Shown here: piece after piece, positions 46,253 through 55,353 of the stretch
Layout: every line of letters begins with the position of its first letter
Numbering within the stretch: position 1 is the first letter of the stretch
Assembly (NCBI RefSeq): GCF_013410115.1
Contig: NZ_JACCCV010000002.1
Coordinates: 806,001 to 870,000 of the forward strand
Reading direction: 5' to 3'
Source of the DNA: Tunturiibacter gelidiferens
Lineage (GTDB): Bacteria > Acidobacteriota > Terriglobia > Terriglobales > Acidobacteriaceae
DNA: 64,000 bases
Program-made: the position numbers and the translations under genes
The notes under the pieces: model-generated
Told to the model about the DNA's origin: nothing
What the model saw: only the letters and a program-made list of their open reading frames with translations
Databases searched by the model: none

Positions 46253-47839
46253 ATGGCCTCGGCTGCGACCGCACCACCCGATCAATCCGCTTCAGTCACC
46301 CAGGGTGTGAACCCCTGGCTCATCGCCGCCTCGGTCATGCTCGCCACGTTCATGGAGGTGCTCGACACCGCCATCGCCTCGGTCGCCCTTCCCTACATTG
46401 CCGGCTCCCTCTCTGCCTCGAACGACGAAGCCACCTGGGTCCTCACTAGCTACCTCGTCGCCAACGCCATCGTTCTCCCCGCGAGCAACTGGTTTTCCCT
46501 CAAATTCGGCCGCAAACGCTTCCTCCTCTCCTGCATCGTCATCTTCACCGTCGCCAGCTTCGCCTGCGGAGCCGCTCCCACCCTGGGCATCTTGCTGCTG
46601 GCCCGCATCGTTCAAGGCGCAGGCGGCGGCGCACTCCAACCTCTCTCCCAGGCCATCCTCCTCGAATCCTTCCCACCCGCCAAACGCGGAGCCGCCATGG
46701 CCGTCTTCGCCTTCGGAGTCGTCGTAGCCCCGGTCCTAGGCCCCACCCTCGGCGGCTGGCTCACCGACACCTACTCCTGGCGCTACGCCTTCTACATCAA
46801 CATCCCCATTGGCGTCCTCGCCATCCTCATGATCACCCGCTTCGTCCATGACCCGCCGTACATCAGCAAAGCCCGGGTTCCCGCCTTCGACCGCTACGGT
46901 TTCGCCGCCCTCGTCGTCTGGACCGGCTGCCTCCAGGTCGTCCTCGACAAAGGTCAGGAAGACGACTGGTTCGGAGCCACCTGGATCCGCTGGGCCGTCT
47001 TCTTCCTCGTCACATCTTTTATTTACTTCTGCTGGCACTGCTGGCGCGACAAAGACACCATCGTCGACCTAAAAGTCCTCAAAGACCGGAACTTCCTCCT
47101 CGGTTCCATCCTTATCTTCATGTTCGGCGTCGGCATCTACTCCACCGTCACCGTCCTGCCGCTCTTCTACCAGGAGCTCCTCGGCTACACAGCCTTCACC
47201 GCTGGCCTCGTCGTAGCGCCGCGCGGCATCGGTGCTGTCTGCGGCATGCCTATCATCGGTTACCTCTCCAACAAAGTAGACCCGCGCTACCTGCTCACCT
47301 TCGGCTTCTTCACCTTCGGCCTCACTACTCTCTACTTCGGCAACGTCACCCTCGACATCTCCCCCACGACCCTGCTTCTCCCCATCCTCATCACCGGCTT
47401 CGGTCTCAGCTTCGTCTTCGTCCCCATCAGCACCGCCGCCTACGGAACCCTTGATGCGAAACAGATCGGCAACGCCAGCGGACTCTTCAACCTCATGCGT
47501 AACGTCGGCGGCTCCATCGGCATCTCCATCGCCTCCACCCTGCTAACCCGACGCTCGGACGTCCACCAAAACGAGATCATCAACTACGTCCCGCGCACCG
47601 GCCAGCAATTTCAAAACTCCATCGGCAGCATGACCCAGTTCCTTACCAACCCCTACGGACAGGCGAACGCCGCCGATCCCGCCCAGGCCTCGCTCTACCA
47701 ACAGCTTGGCCGCCAGGCCTCCCTCTGGGCCTTCGTCGACGTCTTTCGCTGGCTCTCTCTCCTCTGCTTCTTCTGCGTCGGCATCGTCTGGCTCTTCAAA
47801 AAAGTAAAACCAGGCAAGCCCCCCGCCGGCGCTCATTAG
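46253..47839 (+). CDS. DHA2-family MFS efflux transporter (EmrB/QacA type)
   Basis: 528 residues with about 14 membrane helices. Motif C-like GVVVAPVLGPTLGGWLTD and the helix 1 signature VMLATFMEVLDTAIASVALPYIAG are those of 14-helix drug:H+ antiporters; FGRKRF is motif A. Substrate is unknown and no EmrA-type membrane-fusion gene is adjacent, so it probably exports to the periplasm on its own. ATG 46253. The next gene begins 3 bases after its stop. Confidence 0.9.
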   Translation: MASAATAPPDQSASVTQGVNPWLIAASVMLATFMEVLDTAIASVALPYIAGSLSASNDEATWVLTSYLVANAIVLPASNWFSLKFGRKRFLLSCIVIFTVASFACGAAPTLGILLLARIVQGAGGGALQPLSQAILLESFPPAKRGAAMAVFAFGVVVAPVLGPTLGGWLTDTYSWRYAFYINIPIGVLAILMITRFVHDPPYISKARVPAFDRYGFAALVVWTGCLQVVLDKGQEDDWFGATWIRWAVFFLVTSFIYFCWHCWRDKDTIVDLKVLKDRNFLLGSILIFMFGVGIYSTVTVLPLFYQELLGYTAFTAGLVVAPRGIGAVCGMPIIGYLSNKVDPRYLLTFGFFTFGLTTLYFGNVTLDISPTTLLLPILITGFGLSFVFVPISTAAYGTLDAKQIGNASGLFNLMRNVGGSIGISIASTLLTRRSDVHQNEIINYVPRTGQQFQNSIGSMTQFLTNPYGQANAADPAQASLYQQLGRQASLWAFVDVFRWLSLLCFFCVGIVWLFKKVKPGKPPAGAH

Positions 47840-47842
47840 CTC

Positions 47843-48339
47843 ATGGTCACTCTTCACCGGATCACTCCAACCCTATCCGCCAGCTACAAAACAGTTCGCC
47901 TTTGCGCTCTCCAGGACACACCATCCGCCTTCGGAAGCACCTCCGCCCGCGAATCTCAATTCTCTGAAACCGACTGGCATAGCCGCGCCGCCAATCTCTG
48001 CACCCAACAGTCGATCGGATACCTCGCGTATCATCAGGACGAGTATTGCGGCATTGCCTGTGGCTTCCTCGATCAACAAGTTCCGCGCAGCGCCGAGCTC
48101 GTCTCCATGTGGGTTGCGCCCAACCACCGTCGCGCCGGCACAGGCACGCTCCTTGTCAATGCGATCGAATCCTGGGCTCGCTCTGTGCAGCGCACACTCT
48201 TCGTCTCATGGTCACCAACAACAATCTTGCCGCCATATCTTTCTACGAGCGCCTTGGATTCACCAAAAACGGCCGAACCGAGCCATATCCCAACCATCCC
48301 AATCTGATCGAATACGAAATGTCCAAATTGCTTCTTTGA
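47843..48339 (+). pseudogene. GNAT acetyltransferase gene split by a frameshift
   Basis: The first frame (47843-48307) encodes an N-acetyltransferase up to LVSMWVAPNHRRAGTGTLLVNAIESWARSVQ, including the acetyl-CoA loop RRAGTG, then turns to nonsense. The normal C-terminus (TLRLMVTNNNLAAISFYERLGFTKNGR...YEMSKLLL) is present in the neighbouring frame (48205-48339). The switch lies near 48190-48210 and corresponds to one missing base. It may be a real pseudogene, a sequencing error or, less likely, a -1 frameshift. Starts 3 bases after the MFS stop. Confidence 0.75.
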
Positions 48340-48417
48340 TCTTCCCGCTCTCAGACCGATCGACAGCAGTCAACATCGTGTAATGCCCGCGTCTGACTCT
48401 GCGATACCCTCAAAGAC

Positions 48418-50205
48418 ATGCAGCGCGACCGGCTCCCCTATCTCCTGATTCCACTAGCCGCCTACATCGCCATCCTCCCTCTCATCCTCCACGGCTGCTC
48501 CTGCGGCCACGACTTCGACTTCCATCTCCTCAATTGGATGGAGGCCGCCCGCCAATTCACCCACGGCAACCTTCATCCTCACTGGGCCTACACCGCCGCG
48601 TGGAACGCCGGTGAACCACGCTTCGTCTTCTACCCTCCACTCTCCTGGACCCTCGGCGCCATCCTCACCGTCATCTTCCCAATCACCGCAACCCCCATCG
48701 TCTACACATGGCTAGCCCTAACAGCCAGCGGCCTTGCCTTCCACCGTCTCGCCCGCGCCTTCGCTGCCCCCACCGCTTCTCTCCTGGCCGCGATCCTCTA
48801 CACGGTGAATCCCTACATGCTCTTCACAGCCTACGAGCGCACCGCGTACGCCGAACTCCTCGCCGCCGCCTTCATCCCGCTTCTCCTCCACGCCATACTC
48901 CGGGAGCGAGTCACCATCCCCGGCATCGCGATACCCATCGCCCTCCTCTGGCTCACCAATGCTCCCGCCGCCGTCATGAGCTGCTACGCTCTAGCTCTCC
49001 TCACCCTCCTCCGCCTTGCCAGGCCCTCCAACACGCCTCGCAAAGATATTGCAGTCAACACAATCTCCGGCACTATCCTCGGCCTCGGACTAGCCGCCTT
49101 GTACATCGTTCCCGCCGCCTACGAACGCCGTTACGTCCAGATCGCCATGGCCATCATCCCCAACATGCGCATCCAGGACAACTTCCTCTTCCATCACACC
49201 GGCGACCTCCCTCACGATCAGGTTCTCCACACCGCATCCCTCCTCGCCGTAATCATCCTCGCGCTAACCGTCCTCGCTATCGCCATCAGCCGCCTCCACC
49301 GCCCTGCGATCCCGAAGGCGCGAACAAAGTTGTCGAACACGCGAGAGCATCCAACAAAGAACCAACACGAACTAGTCAAAGAAGCGTCATCTCGACCGAA
49401 GCGCAGCGAAGTGGAGAGACCCCCGCATTTTGCCAAACCCGCCGTCGCCCCCGACCATTCGCACAACAGCTCTCCCCTGGCGTCCCTCGCCACCCTCACC
49501 ATAGCCATTACTCTTCTCCTCACCCCTCTCACCGCTTTCATCTGGAACCACGCCCCCGAGCTCGCCTTCCTGCAATTCCCCTGGCGCTTCCTCGCAATCC
49601 TAGCCGCCGTTTTCGGCCTATCTGCCGCACTTGCGCTAACCCGCGTGCATCTCAAACCCCTCACCTGCACACTCATAGCGATCACGCTCGCCGCAGCCCT
49701 CACCTACCCCGCCTACACCCTCTTCCGTCAATCCTGCGACGAAGAAGACACACCCGCAGCCCGCGAAGCTCTCTTCCACTCCAACCAAGGCACCGACCCC
49801 ACCGACGAATACACCCCCACCACCGCCGACAACGACTCCCTCGCCCACAACGACCCCGCCTTCTGGCTCTCCCCGAATCCAAACAGCAAAGCCCCAACCG
49901 ACACCCAACCTAGCCCCACTCCCACACACCTCACCATCGACGCCCCCATCGCCGAAGACCTGATCCTAAATCTCCGCGACTACCCAAGCTGGCACATCAC
50001 CCTCAACGGCGCGTCTGACTCAACCCGAGACCAACGCGACGACGGCCTCATAGCTCTCCCCATCCCCGCCGGCTCCTCCACCGTCACGATCACCCACGTC
50101 CAAACTCCCGACCAAACCCTCGGCGACGCGATCTCACTCATCGCCATCGCCACTCTGCTCCTGCTCCTCTTCCGCAAACCGAAATCTCAACCTGCGCTTC
50201 CGTAA
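48418..50205 (+). CDS. Polytopic membrane protein, YfhO/PTPS-related, with in-frame repeat insertion
   Basis: 595 residues. About ten hydrophobic helices between 8 and 430, then a Thr/Pro-rich soluble C-terminal domain and a final helix. The motif GHDFDFHLLNWMEAARQ near residue 30 and NAGEPRFVFYPPLSW are typical of the 6-pyruvoyl-tetrahydropterin-synthase-related membrane family, glycosyltransferase-like proteins of unknown substrate. Residues about 300-345 contain EASSRPKRSEVERPPHF, encoded by a dispersed GTCAT repeat (49384-49433) lying in a loop between helices. ATG 48418. Confidence 0.75.
   Translation: MQRDRLPYLLIPLAAYIAILPLILHGCSCGHDFDFHLLNWMEAARQFTHGNLHPHWAYTAAWNAGEPRFVFYPPLSWTLGAILTVIFPITATPIVYTWLALTASGLAFHRLARAFAAPTASLLAAILYTVNPYMLFTAYERTAYAELLAAAFIPLLLHAILRERVTIPGIAIPIALLWLTNAPAAVMSCYALALLTLLRLARPSNTPRKDIAVNTISGTILGLGLAALYIVPAAYERRYVQIAMAIIPNMRIQDNFLFHHTGDLPHDQVLHTASLLAVIILALTVLAIAISRLHRPAIPKARTKLSNTREHPTKNQHELVKEASSRPKRSEVERPPHFAKPAVAPDHSHNSSPLASLATLTIAITLLLTPLTAFIWNHAPELAFLQFPWRFLAILAAVFGLSAALALTRVHLKPLTCTLIAITLAAALTYPAYTLFRQSCDEEDTPAAREALFHSNQGTDPTDEYTPTTADNDSLAHNDPAFWLSPNPNSKAPTDTQPSPTPTHLTIDAPIAEDLILNLRDYPSWHITLNGASDSTRDQRDDGLIALPIPAGSSTVTITHVQTPDQTLGDAISLIAIATLLLLLFRKPKSQPALP
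49384..49433. repeat. GTCAT-type repeat inserted in frame in a membrane-protein gene
   Basis: Sequence GCGTCATCTCGACC, GAAGCGCAGCGAAG, TGGAGAGACCCCCGCATTTTGCC: stem TCTC..GAGA around the core GAAGCGCAGCGAAG, also seen in the repeat array at 582-745. The length (about 50 bp) and flanks keep the frame open. Confidence 0.75.
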
Positions 50206-50279
50206 AAAATCCGCACCATCCGCATATACTGACCACATGGCCAACCTCACATCATTCAGCTGATTTATCATCGAAGCCG

Positions 50280-51314
50280 ATGCAACCCACAGTAAAAGAT
50301 CTGCTTCTCTCCGGCGCTCAGCTCACCGATGCTGCCCTCGAACGCCTCCTGCCCGCAACCGACACCCTACCTCACTCCATCCATCGCGCCATGCGTCACA
50401 GCACCTTCGCCGGCGGCAAGCGTCTCCGTCCCATCCTCTGTATGGAAGCCGCAAGAATGGTCACAGCCACGGAAACCTACCCCGAAGGCATCGCCGATCT
50501 AGGCGCAGCGTTGGAGATGATCCACACGTACTCCCTCATTCACGACGACCTCCCAGCCCTGGACAACGACGATCTGCGCCGCGGCCAGCCCACCTGCCAC
50601 GTTGTCTTCGGCGAAGCCACCGCCATCCTCGCTGGCGACGCCCTCCAAACCCTCGCCTTCCAAACCATCGCCAGCCTTCCCATCCCATCACCCACCACCG
50701 TTGCGATCCTTCGCGAAGTCTCCGTCGCGGTAGGCACTGGCGTAGGTCGTGTCGGTGACCTCGACACAAAACTCCCTCCCGGCATGATCGGTGGTCAGGT
50801 TATGGACATCGAAGCCGAAGGCACGCCTCCAACCGCCGCCCTCGTCGAAGCCATCCACCGTTCCAAGACCGGCGCTCTCATCACCACCAGCATTGTCTCC
50901 GGCGGTCTCTACGGTCTCAGTCTGCGGCATCGCTCAGCGAGCAGCGGCTACGGAAACGGCAACGACGAACCCGCCAGCGACTCAAAGTCTCGCTCTGAAA
51001 CAGGTCGCACCGCCTACGCCCCCTACGCCGACACCATCGCCCGCCTCCGCACCTTCGGCGAGAAGGCCGGCCTCGCCTTCCAAATCGTTGACGATGTCCT
51101 CGACATGACGCAAAGCTCCGAAGAATTGGGCAAGACCGCAGGCAAGGACACCGCCAGCATCAAAGCTACCTGGCCCGCCGTCTTCGGCATCGACCGGTCC
51201 CTCCACGACGCACAGGAGCTCATCGCCGACGCCTTCGCCGCCCTCGCCCCCTTCGGCCCCGCCGCCGACCCTCTCAAATCCCTCGCCCAATATCTGGTCG
51301 AACGAAAAAACTAG
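50280..51314 (+). CDS. ispA: Farnesyl/geranyl diphosphate synthase (polyprenyl synthetase)
   Basis: 344 residues. First Asp-rich motif DDLPALDNDDLRRG (89-101) and second DDVLDM; FAGGKRLRP (about 44-51) binds diphosphate. Bacterial short-chain synthases of this type make C15 or C20 chains for quinones, undecaprenol and hopanoids. A hydrophilic insert of about 35 residues (SASSGYGNGNDEPASDSK region, about 220-255) lies between helices before GEKAGLAFQIVDD and is longer than usual. ATG 50280. Downstream of two genes of unrelated role. Confidence 0.9.
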   Translation: MQPTVKDLLLSGAQLTDAALERLLPATDTLPHSIHRAMRHSTFAGGKRLRPILCMEAARMVTATETYPEGIADLGAALEMIHTYSLIHDDLPALDNDDLRRGQPTCHVVFGEATAILAGDALQTLAFQTIASLPIPSPTTVAILREVSVAVGTGVGRVGDLDTKLPPGMIGGQVMDIEAEGTPPTAALVEAIHRSKTGALITTSIVSGGLYGLSLRHRSASSGYGNGNDEPASDSKSRSETGRTAYAPYADTIARLRTFGEKAGLAFQIVDDVLDMTQSSEELGKTAGKDTASIKATWPAVFGIDRSLHDAQELIADAFAALAPFGPAADPLKSLAQYLVERKN

Positions 51315-51403
51315 AGGTCGACCGCAAAACTGATTAGCGCCGTCGCATTCTGGTTGTCATCCGCGATCTGCGGCCTTCCTTCCCCTGCCCAGGAAAGCCA
51401 CCA

Positions 51404-51808
51404 TCACCCCGCCGCACCATACTCCTCGTCCGTAACCTTCACGCCCCACGCAACCGTCTTTCCTGAGTCATCCGCCTGCTGCATCGCCAGGTGCACCAGC
51501 GTGCGTCCGGCCTGCGCGCCATGCCAATGATTCTCTCCTGCCCCAATCACAACCACGTCTCCAGGATGAATCGCCCGCGCCGCCTCCCCCTCAAGCTGCA
51601 CCCACCCCAGGCCAGAGATCACCTCCAACACCTGCACCACCGGATGCGTATGCCACGCCGTCCTCGCCCCAGGGGAAAACGTCACGCGAGCTGCCTGCAA
51701 CCGCGAAGGCGCAGCCGGCTCCGCAATTCCGTCCACCCATACATCTCCAGTGAACCAAGCCTCCGGACCCCTCTTGCTTCCTCTCTCACTGCCCGTCACA
51801 ATCTTCAT
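51404..51808 (-). CDS. Cupin domain protein
   Basis: 134 residues, single beta-barrel cupin. Motif 1 reads GARTAWHTHPVVQVLEVISG and motif 2 IHPGDVVVIGAGENHWHGA, giving three His metal ligands. The sequence resembles manganese cupins such as the (R)-mandelonitrile-lyase-like and carboxymuconolactone-type proteins. Reaction unknown. ATG 51808; convergent with ispA and divergent from the Fe-S gene. Confidence 0.85.
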   Translation of the reverse strand: MKIVTGSERGSKRGPEAWFTGDVWVDGIAEPAAPSRLQAARVTFSPGARTAWHTHPVVQVLEVISGLGWVQLEGEAARAIHPGDVVVIGAGENHWHGAQAGRTLVHLAMQQADDSGKTVAWGVKVTDEEYGAAG

Positions 51809-51863
51809 CTCGCCACTCTAGCACTTCTCGACTCGACACTCAGCGGGGACGCTATCATCGAAG

Positions 51864-52238
51864 ATGATGCTCACCGAACCCGACATCCTTCAGGCCCTCC
51901 GCGACTGTTACGACCCCGTCCTGCCCTGCAACGTCGTCGACCTCGGTCTCATCCGCTCCATCACCATCACCCCCGACGCCGAAGCTCCCGGCGCAGGAAT
52001 ACCAGGCATCCCGCAAAAACACATCGTAGAAGTCTCGCTAATCCCGAGCCAAACCGACGAAGCCGCCAACGCCCAACTCAGCGCACAAATCTTAAACCGC
52101 CTCGCCGGCCTTGAAACAGTCAGCCGCACCACCGTCACTCTCCTCAACACGCCCATCTGGACACCCCTTAACATCACTCCCGCAGGCCGCAAAACTTTAG
52201 GCCTTAACGGCAATCCGAACCTGATCCAAATCCGCTAA
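51864..52238 (+). CDS. MIP18/DUF59 family Fe-S cluster assembly protein
   Basis: 124 residues. The conserved start DCYDPVLPCNVVDLGLIRSI is the DUF59 signature, and the Cys in DPVLPCN is at an unusual position compared with the invariant Asp/Pro/Glu. IPSQTDEA and the C-terminal WTPLNITPAGRKTLGL fit the MIP18/PaaD-like family. It probably aids Fe-S assembly (SufT-like). ATG ATG at 51864. The methyltransferase gene begins 1 base after its stop, so they are likely cotranscribed. Confidence 0.82.
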   Translation: MMLTEPDILQALRDCYDPVLPCNVVDLGLIRSITITPDAEAPGAGIPGIPQKHIVEVSLIPSQTDEAANAQLSAQILNRLAGLETVSRTTVTLLNTPIWTPLNITPAGRKTLGLNGNPNLIQIR

Positions 52239-52239
52239 C

Positions 52240-53019
52240 ATGCCCATGCGCAAATCAAAGTCCGCCTTGGTCATGCCTGCATCTTCTCCACCCCAGCATC
52301 CCTTCGATCAAATCCACGGCGTAGAGACCAGCGGCCTCATCGCCGCAGGCAACCTCACCACCGGCCACCCAAACGATGCCCACGTCACCGCCTACTACGG
52401 CGTCGCCCCCAGCATCCTCCGCACCCTCATCGGCCTCTGGCGCGACACTAATCCACCGCACCCCATCCACCACTACACATTCGTCGACATCGGAGCCGGC
52501 AAAGGCCGCGCCATGCTCGTCGCCAGCGAGCTGCCCTTCCATCAGGTGATCGGCATCGAACTCAACCCCAGCCTCGCCGACACCGCCCAACTCAACCTCG
52601 AGCACTGGCGCGCCTCCCACACCGTCGACTCCACCGCGCAGCCCCTCGCCCCCATCCGCCTCCTCGAACAAGATGCCCTCACCTTCGACTTTCCCCGCGC
52701 CCCCACTCTCGCCTTCCTCTTCCACCCCTTCGAAGCTCCCGTACTCAAGCTCCTCCTCCGCCGCATCGAAACTCAATTCGCCCCACGCCGAGGAGCACCC
52801 ACCCCTGCCTTCGACCTTCTCTACGTCAACTCCGAGTGCCGAGCCATCCTCGACCACCATCCAGCCTTCACCAGACTCTTTCTCGGCCCTGTAGCCATGT
52901 CCCCCGAGGACCACGCTGCCGACCTAGCCGCCATCGCCCAGCAAAAAGAGTACGGCTCCACCGGCGACGAGGAGTGCGCCATCTACCGCCTCACCGGCCG
53001 CGAGAAACAACCCGCCTGA
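52240..53019 (+). CDS. Class I SAM-dependent methyltransferase
   Basis: 259 residues. Motif I is YTFVDIGAGKGRAMLVASEL (about 80-99) and the acidic strand-2 residue lies in VIGIELNPSLAD; LEQDALTFDF is motif II. The N-terminal FDQIHGVETSGLI and AYYGVAPSILRTL are typical of a group of predicted methyltransferases of unknown substrate. ATG 52240, 1 base after the Fe-S gene stop. A GC-rich hairpin (53028-53067) lies between this gene and the convergent ferritin-like gene. Confidence 0.8.
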   Translation: MPMRKSKSALVMPASSPPQHPFDQIHGVETSGLIAAGNLTTGHPNDAHVTAYYGVAPSILRTLIGLWRDTNPPHPIHHYTFVDIGAGKGRAMLVASELPFHQVIGIELNPSLADTAQLNLEHWRASHTVDSTAQPLAPIRLLEQDALTFDFPRAPTLAFLFHPFEAPVLKLLLRRIETQFAPRRGAPTPAFDLLYVNSECRAILDHHPAFTRLFLGPVAMSPEDHAADLAAIAQQKEYGSTGDEECAIYRLTGREKQPA

Positions 53020-53027
53020 GTCAGAAC

Positions 53028-53067
53028 GACTCCCGGAGCGCGACCCTAAGCCGCGCCCCGGGAATCG
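53028..53067. terminator. GC-rich hairpin between convergent genes
   Basis: CGACTCCCGGAGCGCG pairs with CGCGCCCCGGGAATCG (about 15 bp with three mismatches). No T-run follows on either strand, so it may be a structure rather than an intrinsic terminator. Confidence 0.45.
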
Positions 53068-53095
53068 TAGTTTGCTGCTGATCAACCTGCCGCCA

Positions 53096-54001
53096 TCAGT
53101 GTCCCGCCGGGTAAGAAGGTGGCTTCGGCGGTCCACCAGGTACATTCAAGTAAACGCTTGGTGCATTGGTAAGCGCAGTCTGCAGCGAATACGCCGTCAA
53201 CCCAGCTCCAGGCGACAAGAACGGCGTCAGCGCAGCTACAGCAGACCTCTTGCCGTTGTAGACCGTTGTCAGTAAATCCGTACGTTCGTAGTTCGTGTTG
53301 TTAGCCGGATTCTGATTCATCACCACTCTGCCCAGCACACGATGCTCCGCCTCCACGCCCATGATCGAGGCAGCCACCTGCGCAAAGTACTCCAGGTCCC
53401 GCGCCGTATAAGCAGCCCCGCTAGCATCGCGCTCAATAACCAGACCACCTCTCGTATCCGACGCCATCTGCGCAAACTCGATCGTAGCCATAAGGTAAGC
53501 CGCAATAAAAGTATTCTCCAGAGTATTCAGAACACTGATGAAGGCAGAAAGTGTATCGAACGTTCCCGTCGGCAGATAAAACGTCTGGATCGGATCGGTC
53601 GTCGAAGACGTCTTCCCAATCAGAGAACGAAGCAGATCGGCATGCTGAATCTCTTCGCTCAACGCAGCGCGAAAGTATTCAACGTTGCCCAGGTTACCGG
53701 TCGGCTCCACATGCGTCGCCGTCCCGCCAGGTCCGGCAAGGTTCGGATCCATAACCACAGGACCCACCAGACCGTTGTAATAGAACGTACTCGCCAAGTC
53801 CTCGGCAATCAGAGCCGCAGTAAAGATCTCCTGCGCCGTATCGCCACTCAGGTTATCAACACCCGGAGTCTGCGCACGAAGTGGCGTGCCCGGAAGAAAC
53901 GCCGCTGCTGTTGCAGACAAGCCGAACAACCCAGCACGGGTAACGAACGAACGACGCGGCAACGAGCCCCTTACAGGCTCGACAAGACTTTTTCCATTCA
54001 T
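53096..54001 (-). CDS. Tat-exported ferritin-like domain protein
   Basis: 301 residues. Twin-arginine signal LPRRSFVTRAGLFGLSATAAAF (about 14-40) is followed by a ferritin-like four-helix bundle (about 55-270) of the PF13668 type, with Glu/His-bearing helices (EIFTAALIAEDLASTFYYNGL, EEIQHADLLRSLIG, VEAEHRVLGRV). Members of this group are exported di-metal proteins of uncertain function. ATG 54001 is supported by AGGAGG 8 bases upstream; the longer frame to 54040 is not. Confidence 0.85.
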   Translation of the reverse strand: MNGKSLVEPVRGSLPRRSFVTRAGLFGLSATAAAFLPGTPLRAQTPGVDNLSGDTAQEIFTAALIAEDLASTFYYNGLVGPVVMDPNLAGPGGTATHVEPTGNLGNVEYFRAALSEEIQHADLLRSLIGKTSSTTDPIQTFYLPTGTFDTLSAFISVLNTLENTFIAAYLMATIEFAQMASDTRGGLVIERDASGAAYTARDLEYFAQVAASIMGVEAEHRVLGRVVMNQNPANNTNYERTDLLTTVYNGKRSAVAALTPFLSPGAGLTAYSLQTALTNAPSVYLNVPGGPPKPPSYPAGH

Positions 54002-54350
54002 GACTTTGGCCCTCCTGAGGCCACAAAACCCTACACACACTTTGTCGACTTGAAAGCTGGCCTATACTGCGATCGAGATGCGGAAGGAGGAAGGTTGCTC
54101 GGAGAGAAACGTTGGAGACGATCCTGAATCGTGCTACTCGGTACTTTCAAAACGTGACCGGAAGCAACTTGGATGGCCTTCAATCATTAATTTTTGTCTG
54201 CTAAGTAAGTGAAGTTGCAACATCTTGCACACACAATTCAAGCCGTCTTGAACACGGGCTCATTGGATCGATCCAATGGTTAGATCTGAGCTTCCGCCTC
54301 CAACGCTTCCCACCGCACACCGCAAGCCGCGCCTGCGATCCCCACAAACC
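54002..54350. promoter_or_regulatory. Intergenic region with two palindromes
   Basis: No gene in about 350 bases. TTCAAG-N4-CTTGAA (54237-54252) and the perfect 18-bp palindrome CATTGGATCGATCCAATG (54261-54278) stand 8 bases apart, about 240-280 bases upstream of the ferritin-like gene and 72 bases past the stop codon of the DUF4019 gene at 54351. They may be operators or parts of a terminator. Confidence 0.4.
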
Positions 54351-54803
54351 TTACTTAATGTAATACCCCGCCACCCGCCAAACCTTATCCTTCTCCCGGC
54401 TCATAATCACAGTCTCCTGCGCTGTAGGTTTGTGGTCAAAGCTAGTCTCATAGAGAATCACGACGTACTCGCCAGAAGGAACTCCCGGTAGCAACGTCGT
54501 ATGCGAAGCGCTTTGCAGCTTCCTGCTCTCGAGCTTCCCCATCGGATCACGCACAGCCTTCATCGAGGACTCAAACTTCTCCATCGTGACAGCGTTCTTT
54601 ACCATCTGCGACGCCTCAGTCCAGCACTCTGCATACTTGCCGGCATCCAGCTTTATCATCCACTCTTCCGCATCACGCGCCGCAAGTTGAACCGCATCCT
54701 GTTGCGCTTGCGGAGCGTGTTCCTGCATCGCAAAACTCAACTGTCCTCGCGTCGCTCCCACCACGACACACACTGCCAAGACGATCCTCGAAACTCTACG
54801 CAT
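54351..54803 (-). CDS. DUF4019 domain-containing protein
   Basis: 150 residues, exported. A signal peptide ends near SFAM/Q; the mature part shows the DUF4019 pattern AEEWMIKLDAGKYAECWTEAS, MGKLESRKLQSAS, GEYVVILYETSF and KVWRVAGYYIK. Function of the family is unknown. ATG 54803. Next gene on the same strand is the tsaE gene 100 bases downstream. Confidence 0.88.
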   Translation of the reverse strand: MRRVSRIVLAVCVVVGATRGQLSFAMQEHAPQAQQDAVQLAARDAEEWMIKLDAGKYAECWTEASQMVKNAVTMEKFESSMKAVRDPMGKLESRKLQSASHTTLLPGVPSGEYVVILYETSFDHKPTAQETVIMSREKDKVWRVAGYYIK

Positions 54804-54903
54804 GCAAGGCCTCCCGCTGATCGAAATCCTAGATTGACTTCAAACAAACCAATCGTATTACGCCTTGCCGCCGTTTCCAACTGAAGCATCACAGACAACT
54901 GCT

Positions 54904-55353
54904 CTACGCCTTCACCCGCACATAAAACATGCGCTCATCCCCACCGGCATGTTCAATCACGATCTCCCCATCGGCCCGCTCCACGACACTCGGAAACTTC
55001 TCGCCCCACTCCACCAACACAAGCGCATCTGGCTCCTCGCTCATCTCTTCCAGTCCCAGCGTCAACAACTCCCGTTCCGTCTCCAACCGGTAAAGATCCA
55101 GATGAAACAGCCGGACCTTCTTTCCTGTGTACTCATGCACAAGCGTAAAAGTAGGACTGGTCACCTCCTCCTCCGAGGCTGCTCCAAGGGCCGCAGCAAT
55201 CCCCTTCACCAGCGTAGTCTTGCCCGCGCCCAAATCCCCTCGCAGCACAAACATCTTTGGCACAGGCAGCAACATCTCTGCTACCCTCTCCCCCATCGCC
55301 AGCGTCCCCGCAGCACTCCGCGTCTTGAACCGCTTCTTTTCCCGAAATTCCAA
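54904..55353 (-). CDS. tsaE: tRNA threonylcarbamoyladenosine biosynthesis ATPase TsaE
   Basis: 149 residues. Walker A loop RGDLGAGKTTLVKG (38-51), SPTFTLVHEY and LFHLDLYRL (Walker B-like), and VEWGEKF near residue 115 are diagnostic. TsaE drives the t6A complex with TsaB and TsaD, not present in this window. The start is most probably TTG 55353, with GAGGGGGGAG upstream; ATG at residue 20 would cut into the fold. Confidence 0.92.
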   Translation of the reverse strand: MEFREKKRFKTRSAAGTLAMGERVAEMLLPVPKMFVLRGDLGAGKTTLVKGIAAALGAASEEEVTSPTFTLVHEYTGKKVRLFHLDLYRLETERELLTLGLEEMSEEPDALVLVEWGEKFPSVVERADGEIVIEHAGGDERMFYVRVKA

